Part shown: positions 46,217-57,204 of the stretch, one piece after another
How positions within the stretch are numbered: the first letter of the stretch is position 1
Layout: each line of letters opens with the position of its first letter
Source of the DNA: Ganoderma boninense
Lineage: Eukaryota; Basidiomycota; Agaricomycetes; Polyporales; Polyporaceae
Length of the DNA stretch: 64,000 nt
Direction: 5' to 3'
Assembly (NCBI GenBank): GCA_002900995.3
Contig: CM035307.1
Coordinates: 2,480,001-2,544,000 of the forward strand
Translations under genes and position numbers: made by a program
Notes under the pieces: generated by a model
What the model was told of the DNA's origin: nothing
The model's database searches: none
The model's input: the letters and a program-made list of their open reading frames with translations, nothing else

Positions 46217-49196
46217 ATGGCCGCCAATGGAGGCCAACCACCCCCTTCACATTACGCGTGCAAGTGCCTCAACATCCAGATCTACTCTCAATCCAGCCAG
46301 GATGCCCCGCCACCGGTCGAAACCGGCTTCAAGTCCGTGTACGTTGGAGAAGAGGGCATCTCTGTTGTATGCGCCACATCCAGCCCCTTTTCTCTTCCTC
46401 CGCTAATTTTCATCCCTGCTAGGCGCACCCCGAGCTCACACTCAGGAGTCGTAGTAGACCCATACCTATGTCGGATTCGCCCACTGCAGAGCTTTCGCGG
46501 TTCATGACCGTCACATGTCTCGTGTGCGCTCTTCCCACCTACCGCGTCGCCCAACAAGTCACCCCAGATCTGAGTACCGAGGAGGGTCCTGTCCTTCCGA
46601 CGGACGATTGGGTAGAGAAAGAGTTGTGCAAGAGTGCCACTGGTTGGATCGAGGTTTTCCGGGACAGTTTGGTGAGTGGCCCTTCGGGTTGCTTGTGGCT
46701 CCTTTTCGTCAAAAGCATCTTTGTTCGGACAACCGACGTGTCCAGCAGCGCTGTGTTGCCGCAGCCATCACCCTGTCGTTCGCCTTAAACACATCATTGA
46801 CATACCGTATGCGAGCAGGTAGGCGATGCCATCGCCCAAGCGGAGTCGTCCCCAATGTACTCGAAGCTCTTCCAGATCGTCCTCCCTGGCGGTACACCCC
46901 CATCCGCTGCTTCTCAAACTTCGGAGGACGAAGCACCGGAACTTGAGAATGCACGAGGTCCTTCCGAACAAAGGAAGAAGCATCTTCCCGACATGCCAGC
47001 GCTGTTCCTCCCACCTCCATTCAGCCCGTCAAACGTTGTCTTCCGCCACTTCTCATCGGTGGCCGTTGAGCAGTCCCAGAGACTTCGAGATGAGGCGGAA
47101 GAGTACCTTGCCCAGGTCACGGAGCGGAAGGTGGCGGAAGTCTTGGATGCTGAAGCGGCGCTAAAGCGGGAAGTGAACCTCATCTGGAATCGGTTCAGGG
47201 AGAACTTGGAGCTGCAACAGCAGGCAGGGACTGCTGCTACAGGAGGGAATCCTGTGCGCCGTCGTGCTAGTATCTCTGGCCATCCATGGGCAGCAAGCAA
47301 TCCCACGCCCGGAGTGTCCGCCTCTGTTCGGATCAGCAGCTTCATCCCCACTCCGACTCAGTCAAACAGAAGTTCTCCGAATCGCACGGGTATCGTTCCT
47401 TCCGCGTTGTCGGCATCGCTGAAGACGTCGGGAATGCATTATCCCGGTGCCGCGCACGAAGTGAACGGAAATGGGATGAGTACTCTGGCGCGTCTGGACG
47501 AAAAGTCGCCACCATCTCCAAGGGGTTCCAGCATGGCCCGTGTCCGATCGCCGTCTACCACGTCTTCCCGCACGATGTCTTTGGTTGTCGATGCAGAGAC
47601 CAGCATTCGGGAGGCATACCGCCGTGAAATGGACGAGTCGAAGGACATGGCAACGAGCTTCCGCTATACCCTCGATCTTGAGGCGCAGATGGAGCAACAG
47701 CGACTAGATGCCCTGGCAGAAGAGCAGGTCGCCCCTCCATCGACCGCATTAACTTCCTCTCCGGCCCCTCCTCTGGGCGCCGCGGCCGCGGCTGCTGCTG
47801 GGCATTCTCCTCGCGTCCACCGGAGCGCCATCAAGAATACTACCGCCACCTCGGACCAGACCACATCGTCCAAGGGCAAGGGCAAGGATAGCGCAGAGCA
47901 TCATAAGGAGGGCAAAGGAAAGAAGGTGACATTTGACGTCAAGCCAGAGGTTGCTATCATCAAGGACGAGGGCGAGATAAGCTCCGAGCAGCCAACGCCC
48001 CAGGATACCACCGAAGGTCTGTGTCTGTCATGCCACCCTCCCACTGTGCGAAGGACTCATTCCCGTCGCCTTGTTTCCACGCACAGACGTCATTTTCGAC
48101 ATGGACAACGAATCAGAGCATTCCGCAGGCAGCCGCGCTGAATTGCCTGCGGCAGAACAGCCCAAGACTCCCCCACCGCTTGCGGGCGTAGAACGTGTTA
48201 GAGCGTCATCCAGGCCGTTTCACGGCCGTTCTTTTAGCAACTCTGGTTTGCCTCCGCAGCTGCAGTCCCTGCGGCCTGCCTCGCTACCGGTTCCGTCCAA
48301 TATGCGCCCGCCTCCAGCGCGGTACGTGACACCGCCGAGCACCGAGACCGCCGAGCGAAGCAGGGCATTACGAGAGTCCTTGGTCTCCGAGAGTACTCGT
48401 GTGGAGGTCAAAGAGCCTCCCGTCGAAATCCCTGAAGAGGAGCCTGTTCCAGACGAGCCACGTGACCCCCGTGAGGAGGAGATCCTCAGGCTTGTCGCTG
48501 CGGGCACGCCAAGCCACAGGGGCGCGTGGAAGAAGAACAGCAAAGCGTGGCAGTTGTTCCTCAGCCGCCGTGAGCGTAAGGCGGGCGAGGCTGGCCCTGC
48601 GGGGGCGATCATGGAGGAGAGCAACTATGTCCTCGACGACTTCGACCCGGAGCTCGGACGCCACTTCAATGGGGTCCCAGGCAGCGACACCACTGACGAT
48701 GACGACGGGGAAGGTGAGTGCGCTCTTCCTGTGAATGTGTGCACCGTCTGATTGGGTTGCAGACGCGCAATGGTCCAATGGCAGTGATGAGCATGCCATT
48801 GCCCAGTCGTTGCCTATACCCATCGGGCTCAGTCAGCGTATGTCAGGGTTCGGCAAGACTGCTTACCAGCCGAAAACCTCGCTGTCGGATCGCCCAGGCG
48901 TGCTTGTCCCCGCCATGCACCAGTCCTCGTCCTCGCTACGACGCGCATCCTATGCGGAGCGCGACCGCGTCCGACCGATCGACCCTGGCGCCCTTGACTT
49001 CGCGGGCGACGATGACTATGAGGACGATGTTGACAGCGACCCAGAATTTGGGGGCAAGGCCCGTCAACGAGCCTTCAAGATATTGAAGGCACGCAGCGAA
49101 TTGCCAGCAGCTGGTGAGTTCATGTTGCGTATTCACTCATCATAGATGTGCTAATTCGATGATCGTCATTCAGGCATGTGGAGAAGTCTGGCTTGA
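46217..49196 (+). CDS. Uncharacterised large, mostly disordered protein with N-terminal Cys pairs
   Basis: I recognise no family. The start MAANGGQPPPSHYACKCLNI leads to a conserved-looking N-terminal part with CKC and, after an intron, FMTVTCLVCALPTYRV; the Cys pairs suggest a small zinc-binding fold. A likely coiled coil follows in exon 4 (VEQSQRLRDEAEEYLAQVTE, then RKVAEVLDAEAALKREVNLI). The middle is Ser/Pro-rich with KKVTFDVKPEV. The C-terminal part has a more ordered stretch, DPREEEILRLVAAGTPSHRG followed by AWKKNSKAWQLFLSRRERK, and acidic runs. The last short exon ends GMWRSLA. Total length is about 880 residues. The frame is open through one long exon (46829-48016) and the joins keep it. 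Size and composition suggest a scaffold or regulator, which is inference only. Confidence 0.8.
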
Positions 49197-49868
49197 AGTG
49201 AGCGGCATGAAGACCTGAAACGATAACGACACGATATCTATCCTAGTATTGTTGTAATCGCCTCGCTGCATCGTCAGTTGTTTGTATCTTGCAGTAGCAA
49301 CCAACCACGTAGCCTTACTTACATCCATCTCTCCACCTCTCCAATCCCCTTCCCTCATGAAGTGCCCGCACAAGTTTTCGCCGTCGTTTTCCGTTCCCAT
49401 TTCCATTATCAACCACGCTCTGTATTCCCGCTGTCCGAACGTGCTTTGTACATATCTGTACTGCTACTTACGCGTATTTGCTACTCGCCGCGCAAACCCG
49501 CATGTGACGGACAACGTGCTCGTCATTTTCACGCCTGTGCACCTGCTATTCGTGTTGCCGTCGACGGACCTCTCTGTTGGCTTACTATTATAACGTTCGC
49601 ACACCTTGCTGCATCCGAACCCTTGCTTCTGTACTTATGTATTTACGTCGGCTGACGCGCAAGGCGAGGAGTAGCGGGTTCAACATTATTCCGTAGACTA
49701 CTTTACGATCTAATCCAACTTTTTGTATACATGACGCGAGCATGCGAGCGAAAAGGTCAATCTAGTGATGCATCCGTGCAAGCCAATGTTCCTGTTTTAT
49801 AGGACACTATGGAGCCCTGCTCACGGATGAGAAGCGGCACAGTGAGATGGCCATCCAGTCGAGTCAAA
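49197..49868. other. Convergent intergenic region, uncharacterised gene / SET gene
   Basis: These 670 bp hold two 3' untranslated regions that face each other. The two open frames across 49278-49655 overlap and show no domain. No repeat or RNA gene is seen. Confidence 0.4.
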
Positions 49869-51494
49869 TTAGTCGACACCCATGCCAGCACCGGGGAGCT
49901 TTTCGTGGCGCATGACCTGCTCGACCTTCGCCTCGTCCTTCTCGACGCCGAGCTCCGCGTCCTCCTTTTCGACGTCCTGCACGGCCTCAGCCAGGCAGCG
50001 CTCGCACTCGCACTTGAACTTCCAGCCCCGGGCGAGCTCGACTCGGCGCCGGCGGCGTGCCGCCTCTGCGGACTCGTCCGCGTGCTGCGCGACATCGACG
50101 TACGCGATCGTGAGCTCTTCGCCCTTCTTGAGCGGGCGCGTGGCGATGAGCTTGAGCTCGTTCGAGCCGACGGCGAAGGATGGCCGGGCAGAGGGGTCGC
50201 AGGAGTGCGCGAGCTACAGGTAGTGCGTTAAGACTTCGGTGATGCGCGCGATTTGTGAAAACGGACGGCGACTTACGTATGATGAAACGAGGTAGAGACC
50301 GCTGCCAAGCTGGCGCTGCGTACCGTGGGGCGTGCGTGTCCGCTCCTGGTCCTCTGGGCGTGCATCGGAGACGGGCTAATGGTGGTGTAAGATGTCGACT
50401 GGTGGGATGCAAAAACAATGAGTATGCTCACCTTGTCATCACGGCCGCCGTCGGGGGTAACGCCAATGGCGTTGTACGCCATTTTGCCAACAATGACCGC
50501 GAACCTCTCCTCGTTGACCGACTGCTCTAGGCCAGGCAGCGCCGCGCCAAAGACGGCTTGCAGCAGCTTGACCTCCTCGTCGGTGACGTTACCCTCAACG
50601 AAGCGCAAGCGTTCCATGTGGTCCGACACGCTGTACAGCTCTCCGCCGTCCGCGAGGAGCGCGGCCTCGGCCTGGAGCGCGTTGTTCTTATCCTTAACAA
50701 GCTTCGACGTCTCGTGCGCAATCTGCTTCGCGACGAAGCGCGCGCCGAGTACGTTCGCCTGCCGCGCCTTCGCCTTGAGCCACTCGACGTACGCGGTCTG
50801 CGCGGCCTCGCGCGCGTCGCTGTCGGTCTCGTTCCCGACGACGCCAGGGTCGAGCTCGGGCGGGAGGACGGACTCGCGACCGAAGAGCATGTTGTTCCAG
50901 CCGAGTTTCGCCTTGGTCTGGCAGTCCGTCGAGCAGAAGACGACGCCGAGCTTATCGGCCTCTGCAGCGAGACTCTGACCTTCCTCGATGGGGCGGAAGC
51001 AATAGGAGCAGTGGGTACCCTTGCCTTCGAGATCAGCGTCGAGGGCGACGACGAAAGGGTTTTCCTAGCATAGATGGTGTTGGTTTTTCTTGTGAAGGAT
51101 AGTCCGGATGAAAAAAAAAATCGCACCGTGTAGATGACGTCGTCACTTCGAAATCCTTGGTGGCGATGAGGATCTTCTTTGCGGGCTTATCGCCTTCAGG
51201 TTCACTAGCGTGGATGGACACGTTCATGCGCTTGGGCGGGAAGTGATCATAATAACCTATCGTTCAATCCACCCAAGTAACCTTAGTTATGTGTTCCAGT
51301 TGTTCAGGACCAAAGGCTTACCTTCGACACGGGAAGCGACCTAACGAAAGGAACATAGAGAGGGGGGAAATTACAGTATATTAGAATGGGTCGACGGCAA
51401 AGCACAAGCAAGACAAAAGGTGGAGCGTAGCGTGCAGCGTCGTGATTAGGTTTTGTGCTATCAATACCGGAGTCATGTAGGAGGGATAACTCAT
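49869..51494 (-). CDS. SET-domain protein, SET5/SMYD-like, downstream of and overlapping TOM20
   Basis: One start is the ATG at 51494 (MSYPSYMTP), which overlaps the TOM20 stop as ATGA; then come short exons VASRVEG and YYDHFPPKRMNVSIHASEPE. The split SET domain contains a Cys cluster (THCSYCFRPIEEG, VVFCSTDCQTKAKLGW), a helical insert, YLVSSYLAHSCDPSARPSFA (the NHSC-type motif), LIATRPLKKGEELTIAYVDV and a post-SET FKCECERCL. It ends PGAGMGVD at TAA. Such proteins methylate lysines on histones or other targets. At 51125-51146 the family text DDVIYT is present but one base out of frame; splicing from GTGACG right after KDFE would skip it and keep the frame (KDFE-ENPFVVALDA). A donor in TOM20 could also feed this gene in frame. 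Confidence 0.8.
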
Positions 51495-52276
51495 GGCGCC
51501 GCCTGGCTCCCGGGGTCTGTGAGCTGATCCCACTCTTGTGAAGACGTCTCCGAGGGAGGTCCCGAACGCGTCGGACTGGTCTCTACCTCCTCCACGTGCT
51601 CCTGAGACTGTGACGTAGGCTTGTCCGAGGCAGGCATACTCACATCCGCGTTAACCAATTCCATGAATATCTGAAAGCTACTTCAGATAATTGTTCAGGA
51701 AAGATGAACCGCTGAGCGCACCTTGAAGATGGGTGCCGGAAGAGTCGACTGAACCATCATAATAAACTCCACGGGGGAGGGGTAGACACGGAGTGCGCGG
51801 AAGAACGCACAGGCGGCGGGGAGGTAGAATGATGGGCCTAGCATTGCCAAGTCAGAGAGAATATAGTCATGAAATGCAATCACCACACACCCTTCTGAAC
51901 GAGTTGGTCACCAATCTGGACCTGCATCATAAAGTAGCCCTCCTTCTCATCCGGAGTGGGGGGGATCTCCTCCTCCCGGATCTTGAGCAGAGCGTCCTTG
52001 ATGGCTACCGCGCTGACATCAGAAGCAGCGTCTGCGGCAGCCTGAGCTTGTTGCGTCTGCTTTGTGACTTTCTTCTTCTCCTTCCCTGTGGCGCGAGGAG
52101 TGAGGGGAACTGCGTGAGAGGCGCGCAATCGACTACGTACGCAGTTTTTTGCGGAAGTCGCTGTCATTCCGACGCTTGTAGTCGAAATAGACAGCGTACG
52201 CAACGAGGCCGCCAAGGACCGTCACGGCCGCGGCGGTGAGCACGGTGGACGTCCGGGAGGAGGAGGAGGAGGACAT
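51491..52276 (-). CDS. TOM20: Tom20, mitochondrial import receptor (MAS20 family)
   Basis: The start is MSSSSSSRTSTVLTAAAVTV at 52276, giving one N-terminal membrane anchor (LGGLVAYAVYFDYKRR) with basic residues after it, as in Tom20. Exon 2 has EKKKVTKQTQQAQAAADAAS and AIKDALLKIREEEIPPTPDE. The TPR-like receptor fold continues over KEGYFMMQVQIGDQLVQKG, PSFYLPAACAFFRALRVYPS, PVEFIMMVQSTLPAPIFKI and FMELVNADV. The tail SGPPSETSSQEWDQLTDPGS ends QAAP at TGA 51491-51493. Tom20 binds presequences at the mitochondrial surface and passes them to Tom22/Tom40. The stop overlaps a possible start of the SET gene by ATGA. On the other side 257 bp separate it from the divergent AAA ATPase. Confidence 0.93.
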
Positions 52277-52533
52277 GGTGGACGGTGAAGTGGAAGTTTG
52301 TGCGCTTCCCTTGCCACTTCCACGCAGAGCGTCCTCACGTGGCATCCCTCGCGTCATCGCTCTGCGCGCTTCTCGCCTCGCAGCCTCTCTCTCCCTCGGC
52401 TGTCGCTGCGCCGTCTCTCCATCAGCCCCAGACGCTGCGAACACGACATCCAGGCCCACTTCTCTACTTAAATACATCGAGGACACGGTCGTGTCCTCCT
52501 TTACCCTCTCATCTCTCCTTCTCCTCGGTCGAC
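52277..52533. promoter_or_regulatory. Short bidirectional promoter, TOM20 / AAA ATPase
   Basis: Only 257 bp separate two divergent start codons, so the core promoters must be close or shared. The plus-strand side is C/T-rich before the AAA start. No named site can be assigned. Confidence 0.55.
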
Positions 52534-54569
52534 ATGGCCGCTCCCATGACTCCCAAAGAACTCGAAGACGCATTCATCAAGGTCACCTTCGAGGAGGATA
52601 CTCCCCTTCAGCACGGCTTTGCTGCTACTGACCCTTTCTATGATCCATGGATCGACCAAGGTGGGTTTCCCTCCCTCCCTAGACGTATCCGGTTTATCCA
52701 TCTTCAAATGCAGCGTCCAATAAGTTCAGTGAGCCTGCGGTATTTGGGTCAGTCTTGATCCCCTTTTCCGGCCAGCCGCGAATCTAAACCGGAGACAGTG
52801 CACGACAGCTTCGCAAGTTGTATCCTAAGCATTCCGTCGTGCTTGCTTCCACCAACCTCCTCGGCTTTCCTGGCGCTCTCGTCCAACCTTTGTCCCCCTC
52901 GGACTTGATCACAACGGTGTATTTCGTTCCCCTCGCTCGACGTCTGTCCACCATACCTGGCGTTCTTGTAGACCAAATTTCATTTGGGTCCTTCCGCGTA
53001 GCGTGGGATGTGAGTGCCTGACAAGGCGTCTTCACTCATATCAGTCACTCAGTGTCCCTCGTACAGAAATACGAATACCTCCTCTACATTGTCAAGGTAG
53101 GTACACGTCATCTCGCGAAGCTATGGCTCATAATGCTTCCATAGTACCCTTACGGCCTCGGCAGTATAGTCCAGCACTACGTCCTTCATGAAGGACCCGA
53201 GGAACCCGCTCGTGCGCTCTTGCTAGCGGCCGGAAGCTGGGCTACGCAGTTGCACGAGGAGGTCCTCATTTTCAATTCAGGCTTCTGGCAGAAGGACCAC
53301 AGTCTGTGGTCGGATATCCAGAAAGCCAACTGGGCCGACGTCATTTTGAAAGACAAGTTTAAGACAGCGATACAAAAGGACGTTTATGGTTTCTTCGACT
53401 CCGAGGATCTCTACAAATCCCTCGCGATTCCTTGGAAGGTAGACTGATATTCTCCCACCGCCGTCCCTCGCTCACTGATGAACAAACTCATTTTCAAGCG
53501 TGGCCTGATCATGTGGGGTCCGCCAGGTATTTGAGCCCCCGTTCTCTTCTTTCATATGCGAATTCAGGTTCCCTTTAGGAAACGGGAAAACCATAAGCTT
53601 GAAGGCGATCATGAAGGACTGCGATGAGAAAGGCTATGCCCCCCTCTATGTCAAATCTTTCAAGTCCTGGATGGGCGAGGAAGGTTCTATGCAAGCCGTT
53701 TTCGAGAAAGCAAGGCAGATGGCCCCATGCGTTTTGATCCTAGAAGACTTGGACTCGCTCATCAACGATGCAAACCGATCCTTCTTCCTTAACCAGCTCG
53801 ACGGCCTCCAAAGCAACGACGGCTTGCTTATCATTGGGACTACCAACCACTTCGACCGATTGGACCCCGCTTTGAACAGCCGTCCGAGTCGCTTCGATCG
53901 AAAGTAGTAAGTCATCAACCTGGCTTGCGCATGTTTCTTCTCACCGATCGGACCTGAACCGTATCACCGCAGCGAGTTCCCTGACCCCGACGAGGAGGAG
54001 CGTACTTTGTACGTCCAGTATTGGCAAGAGAAGCTGCAGGGGAACAAGAAGATCTCCTTCCCCGACAACCTTGTCAAGGAGATCGCTTCTGAGACTGATG
54101 GTTTCAGCTTTGCCTACCTGAAAGAAGCATTGTGCGTACCTCTCCGTGTCCGCTTCGTTGTGCATGCGTTCTCACGCAGCGTGTCCCCGATAGCGTCTCT
54201 TCCCTCGTGTTGCTGGCTGGTTTCGAGGATGACGAGAAGCCGGAGTTTGGTGATGTGCTGAAGGGGCAGGTCAAGGCCCTTCGTGACCAGCTTGACAAGG
54301 GCAAGGACAAGTTGGCTCAGCTCGGTTCTGCCCCTATGGTCTCAGCCCGAGCGCGGCCTTCTCCTCCCCAGCCCGGCGCAGGCCGTCTGACTCAGGTGGA
54401 TGAGCGCTTCCTGGGGCTGGGTCGCATCTGGGACGCTACCGCAGGTGCTGTGGGGAGGATGCCTGGATCCATGCCTGGCGTAGCAGACGCTGCGGAAACT
54501 GGTGCTCAGAATCAGAGGAGGGAACTGCGCAACCTCGGCTTGTCCTTTGGCAGGTCATTCGTTGCGTAG
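52534..54569 (+). CDS. AAA ATPase, Bcs1-like fold
   Basis: The start is MAAPMTPKELEDAFIKVTFE, with short exons first (LRKLYPKHSVVLASTNLLGF, then YVLHEGPEEPARALLLAAGS). The AAA core has the pre-Walker text LYKSLAIPWKRGLIMWGPP, Walker A GPPGNGKT (split by an intron after PPG), and Walker B VLILEDLDSL. Then come FFLNQLDGLQSNDGLLIIGT, the sensor TTNHFDRLDPAL, and the arginine-finger text SRPSRFDRKYEFPDPDEEE. A C-terminal extension of about 120 residues (FEDDEKPEFGDVLKGQVKAL) ends LSFGRSFVA. The arrangement resembles Bcs1 and fungal meiotic/membrane AAA proteins, but no transmembrane segment or Bcs1 N-domain is obvious. The substrate is unknown. Confidence 0.87.
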
Positions 54570-54938
54570 ATGCGACTACTTATACCCTATGGACAGCATG
54601 ATCTAGGAGACAGATTGGAGATGGAATTTTGGTTGGTTTCACGGCGGCAATGAGGCTCGAACATTGGTGTTGTTGTACAAATAATGTCTTGGCGGTTGAT
54701 ACACCACCCCTTCAATCATCTGCGGTCCTCTGCGGCCCATCCAACGCCAGACCGTGCTTCACAAGTCCCACAGGGACCCCGCATGCGACCGCATTATGGT
54801 TTCAACTTCGTCCGGTCTTTTCTGGACCCGATCGCGAATCGTCGATGCCTTGCAATCATATATCGGACCCGAAGGCCCGATGCTTGCTTTGGCTTTAACA
54901 GCCTGTCCATGCAGTGCTCGCCTTCCGAAAAAGTCTTA

Positions 54939-55475
54939 GGCCCTGGTCGGCAGTATTGACCCGGGTTGATCTTGGGTTGATCAACCCTACGATTTCGAGC
55001 GCTTCCCGGGCCCTCCCCGGAAGACGCTGACTAACATATGGCGCTTACTGCGGGCCTCGACCTGTCACAAGCTGCGATCACGCATCGTCATTTTGTGACT
55101 GGCAGCCACTTTCGCGCGTCGACTCAAGTTTATGGCAATACAGGCCACTGGCAGTCTTCAAACTCAGATTTCACGTGTAATACTTCGTTGGAAGTTAAGT
55201 GCGCGAAAAATATTGAGTATTCATTGAGATTAAGCCATACGGTACGCGACACAAACTGAAGTCACTGGGGCGCTAACTGGGGTCGAAAACGGGCGGGCCG
55301 CAACGGGTGACAGGCTACGTTGAGCGCCATGCGGAGGTGCCGTTACCAGATTAAGGGAGGAGCCGGCCGCTCTCGGAGCCTCCGGACACAAATCAACGGG
55401 TTGATCAACCCGGCTGAAATTTGGCAGGAGCCACCCTGGGTTGATCAACCCAGGTCAATACTGCCGACCAGGGCC
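54939..55475. mobile_element. MITE, PIF/Harbinger-like
   Basis: The left end GGCCCTGGTCGGCAGTATTG at 54939 recurs inverted at the right end (to 55475); with one mismatch the match runs on through GACC-GGGTTGATC, over 30 bp. TTA precedes the left end (54936-54938) and TTA lies one base beyond the right end (55477-55479), the target site used by PIF/Harbinger. The word GGGTTGATCAACCC recurs several times near both ends as subterminal palindromes. There is no transposase ORF, so it is non-autonomous. Confidence 0.85.
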
Positions 55476-55479
55476 TTTA

Positions 55480-57204
55480 TAGTACGTTCGTCGTCGTCAC
55501 TGAGGCTTGTCCTTTCAACTTTGCTGACCTTGACATTGATGTCTGACTTAGAATTCCGATGACCTAACGAGACCTTTATGATAGTATATCTGTACAATTA
55601 ATATACGGTCAGGTTCAACTTCGAAGGAACAGAATTTTACCTCGCTTATCGTGGCTCTTACAAAAATATGGTCAGAACCAGAAATCTAATATCTCGACAT
55701 TGAGAGTTGAAAGTTGACACTTGGTTCAACTCGGCTATTAATTACGTAACTTAGGTTCAACTTCCAACGTTCAACTTTGCCGAGCGCTAGTTCGGCAAAG
55801 TTCACTCCGATCAAGGGTCTAAGATCTACCTCCCACCCCGCCCCTTCCCAAATAGGATGCCCGCCGCCTGTGAGGCCCTGAAAGGCATGCGTAGATCGCC
55901 AGAATGTCTGGGTCAATCCCGATATATTTATTGTACTTAAGCTTGTAATTTTTTTCCATTATAAAGAGGCTAACGCGCTCAGTGGTAGTTTAGTAAGTTA
56001 TGGAGGAACCTCAAGCTGCGCCACCACTGTCAGCCAATTGAGATGTTGAGCACTAGGATGGAGAAATTCTGAACAATAATAATAGCCAACTAATCACAAA
56101 ATAGGGGGGAAATTTAAAGCATCTCATCGTCAACAGCACCATGAAAACACTCCGGGACTCTCAATTCCCCAGCGGCGGCTTGAGTCACTTCCTATTCTGG
56201 ATAGAGCGGGAGGAGGCGGGAGGTTGGTAGCGATCAGACGCTCAACCGCCGCAGCGCTCGGCAAATCTGAACCAGCGATAGCCGAGCTGAACCGCGGTTC
56301 AAGTCTAGATCTTGTTTTTTGTCTTCAGCTTCCGTCTATGTGCAGTGTAGGTAGAGTTCTCAATACTGTATTTAATTTTTTCAAATGCTTAAGCTAGTAT
56401 AGTTGCACCAATAACATACAGAAAACCAGAGCGTTGATAGTTGAAATCAAGCTGAACCTAGACGCTGATACATGCCAAATAAGGTCAAATACCCGTCTGA
56501 ACCTGAACGTTGTCCGACGAACCTGCAAGCACTATTTTTTGTACATTTCTACCGTCATAGACCTTGGCATTCGTGAATGTGAGTGGAGGGGGGCAGGGCG
56601 TTCTTTGAAGGACTGTACTGACTTCCCAGCACAACGTGGCGCAGCTACCAGATACGGCATTTGGAGTCCGCCGTTCGAAATTCTGAACTTTGAAGGACCT
56701 TGTCTTGAAGGCATCTGTCACCTCTTCCGCCGTCTGTGACCGGAACCTCCCTACGCTCAGCAGACCACCGTATGCGTACCTTTTGGCAACCCGGTTCCCC
56801 TACGGTCACTGGAGGTCAGTCAATCACCTCGTCGGCCACCAGCCTGCCCCTTTCTGCGGTCCAACTACGGTCAACTCGGGGCAACGTGGTGGCGTTGCTC
56901 CGCGAGATCGAGCTGAGCTCACTGCAGTTGATCTGCCCAGCGCTGGCGCCTCTTACGCAACGTTCCAGGGCTGTTCATGTGCTACGTTGGACCCAGCGGG
57001 CGGCCAGCGGTCGCAACTCCCCGTCCTGTTCCACAAGGAAGACGGCGCTTCGCCGATATCCAATACACCTGCAAGGCCGGGAGTTGTAGATAAACCCTCC
57101 CTCCTGGCTTTTGGCAACCTTTTTCCCTCCACAAGACCTAATCATCGCGCCCTGGCGCTGCCACTCCTTTCTTTTGCGACCGACGACGCCACCAGATACC
57201 TGCG
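55480..57204. other. AT-rich, repeat-like gap before the GH79 gene
   Basis: The part from 55500 to about 56550 is much richer in A/T than the rest of the window and uses the word GGTTCAACTT or close forms several times (near 55610, 55753 and, inverted, 56450). An 11-bp perfect hairpin stem lies at 55773-55783/55792-55802. The last 500 bp are C/T-rich and serve as the GH79 promoter. No gene is supported. Confidence 0.5.

Noticed and set aside
51112..51121. Short run of A near the SET gene as a second retrocopy tail
   Set aside because: Only ten A, inside an intron of an intron-bearing gene, with no flanking direct repeats.
55751..56461. Possible further MITE bounded by TAGGTTCAACTT and its inverted near-copy
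   Set aside because: The ends match over only about 12 bp with a mismatch and there is no clear target duplication, so it is noted only as a repeat-like area.
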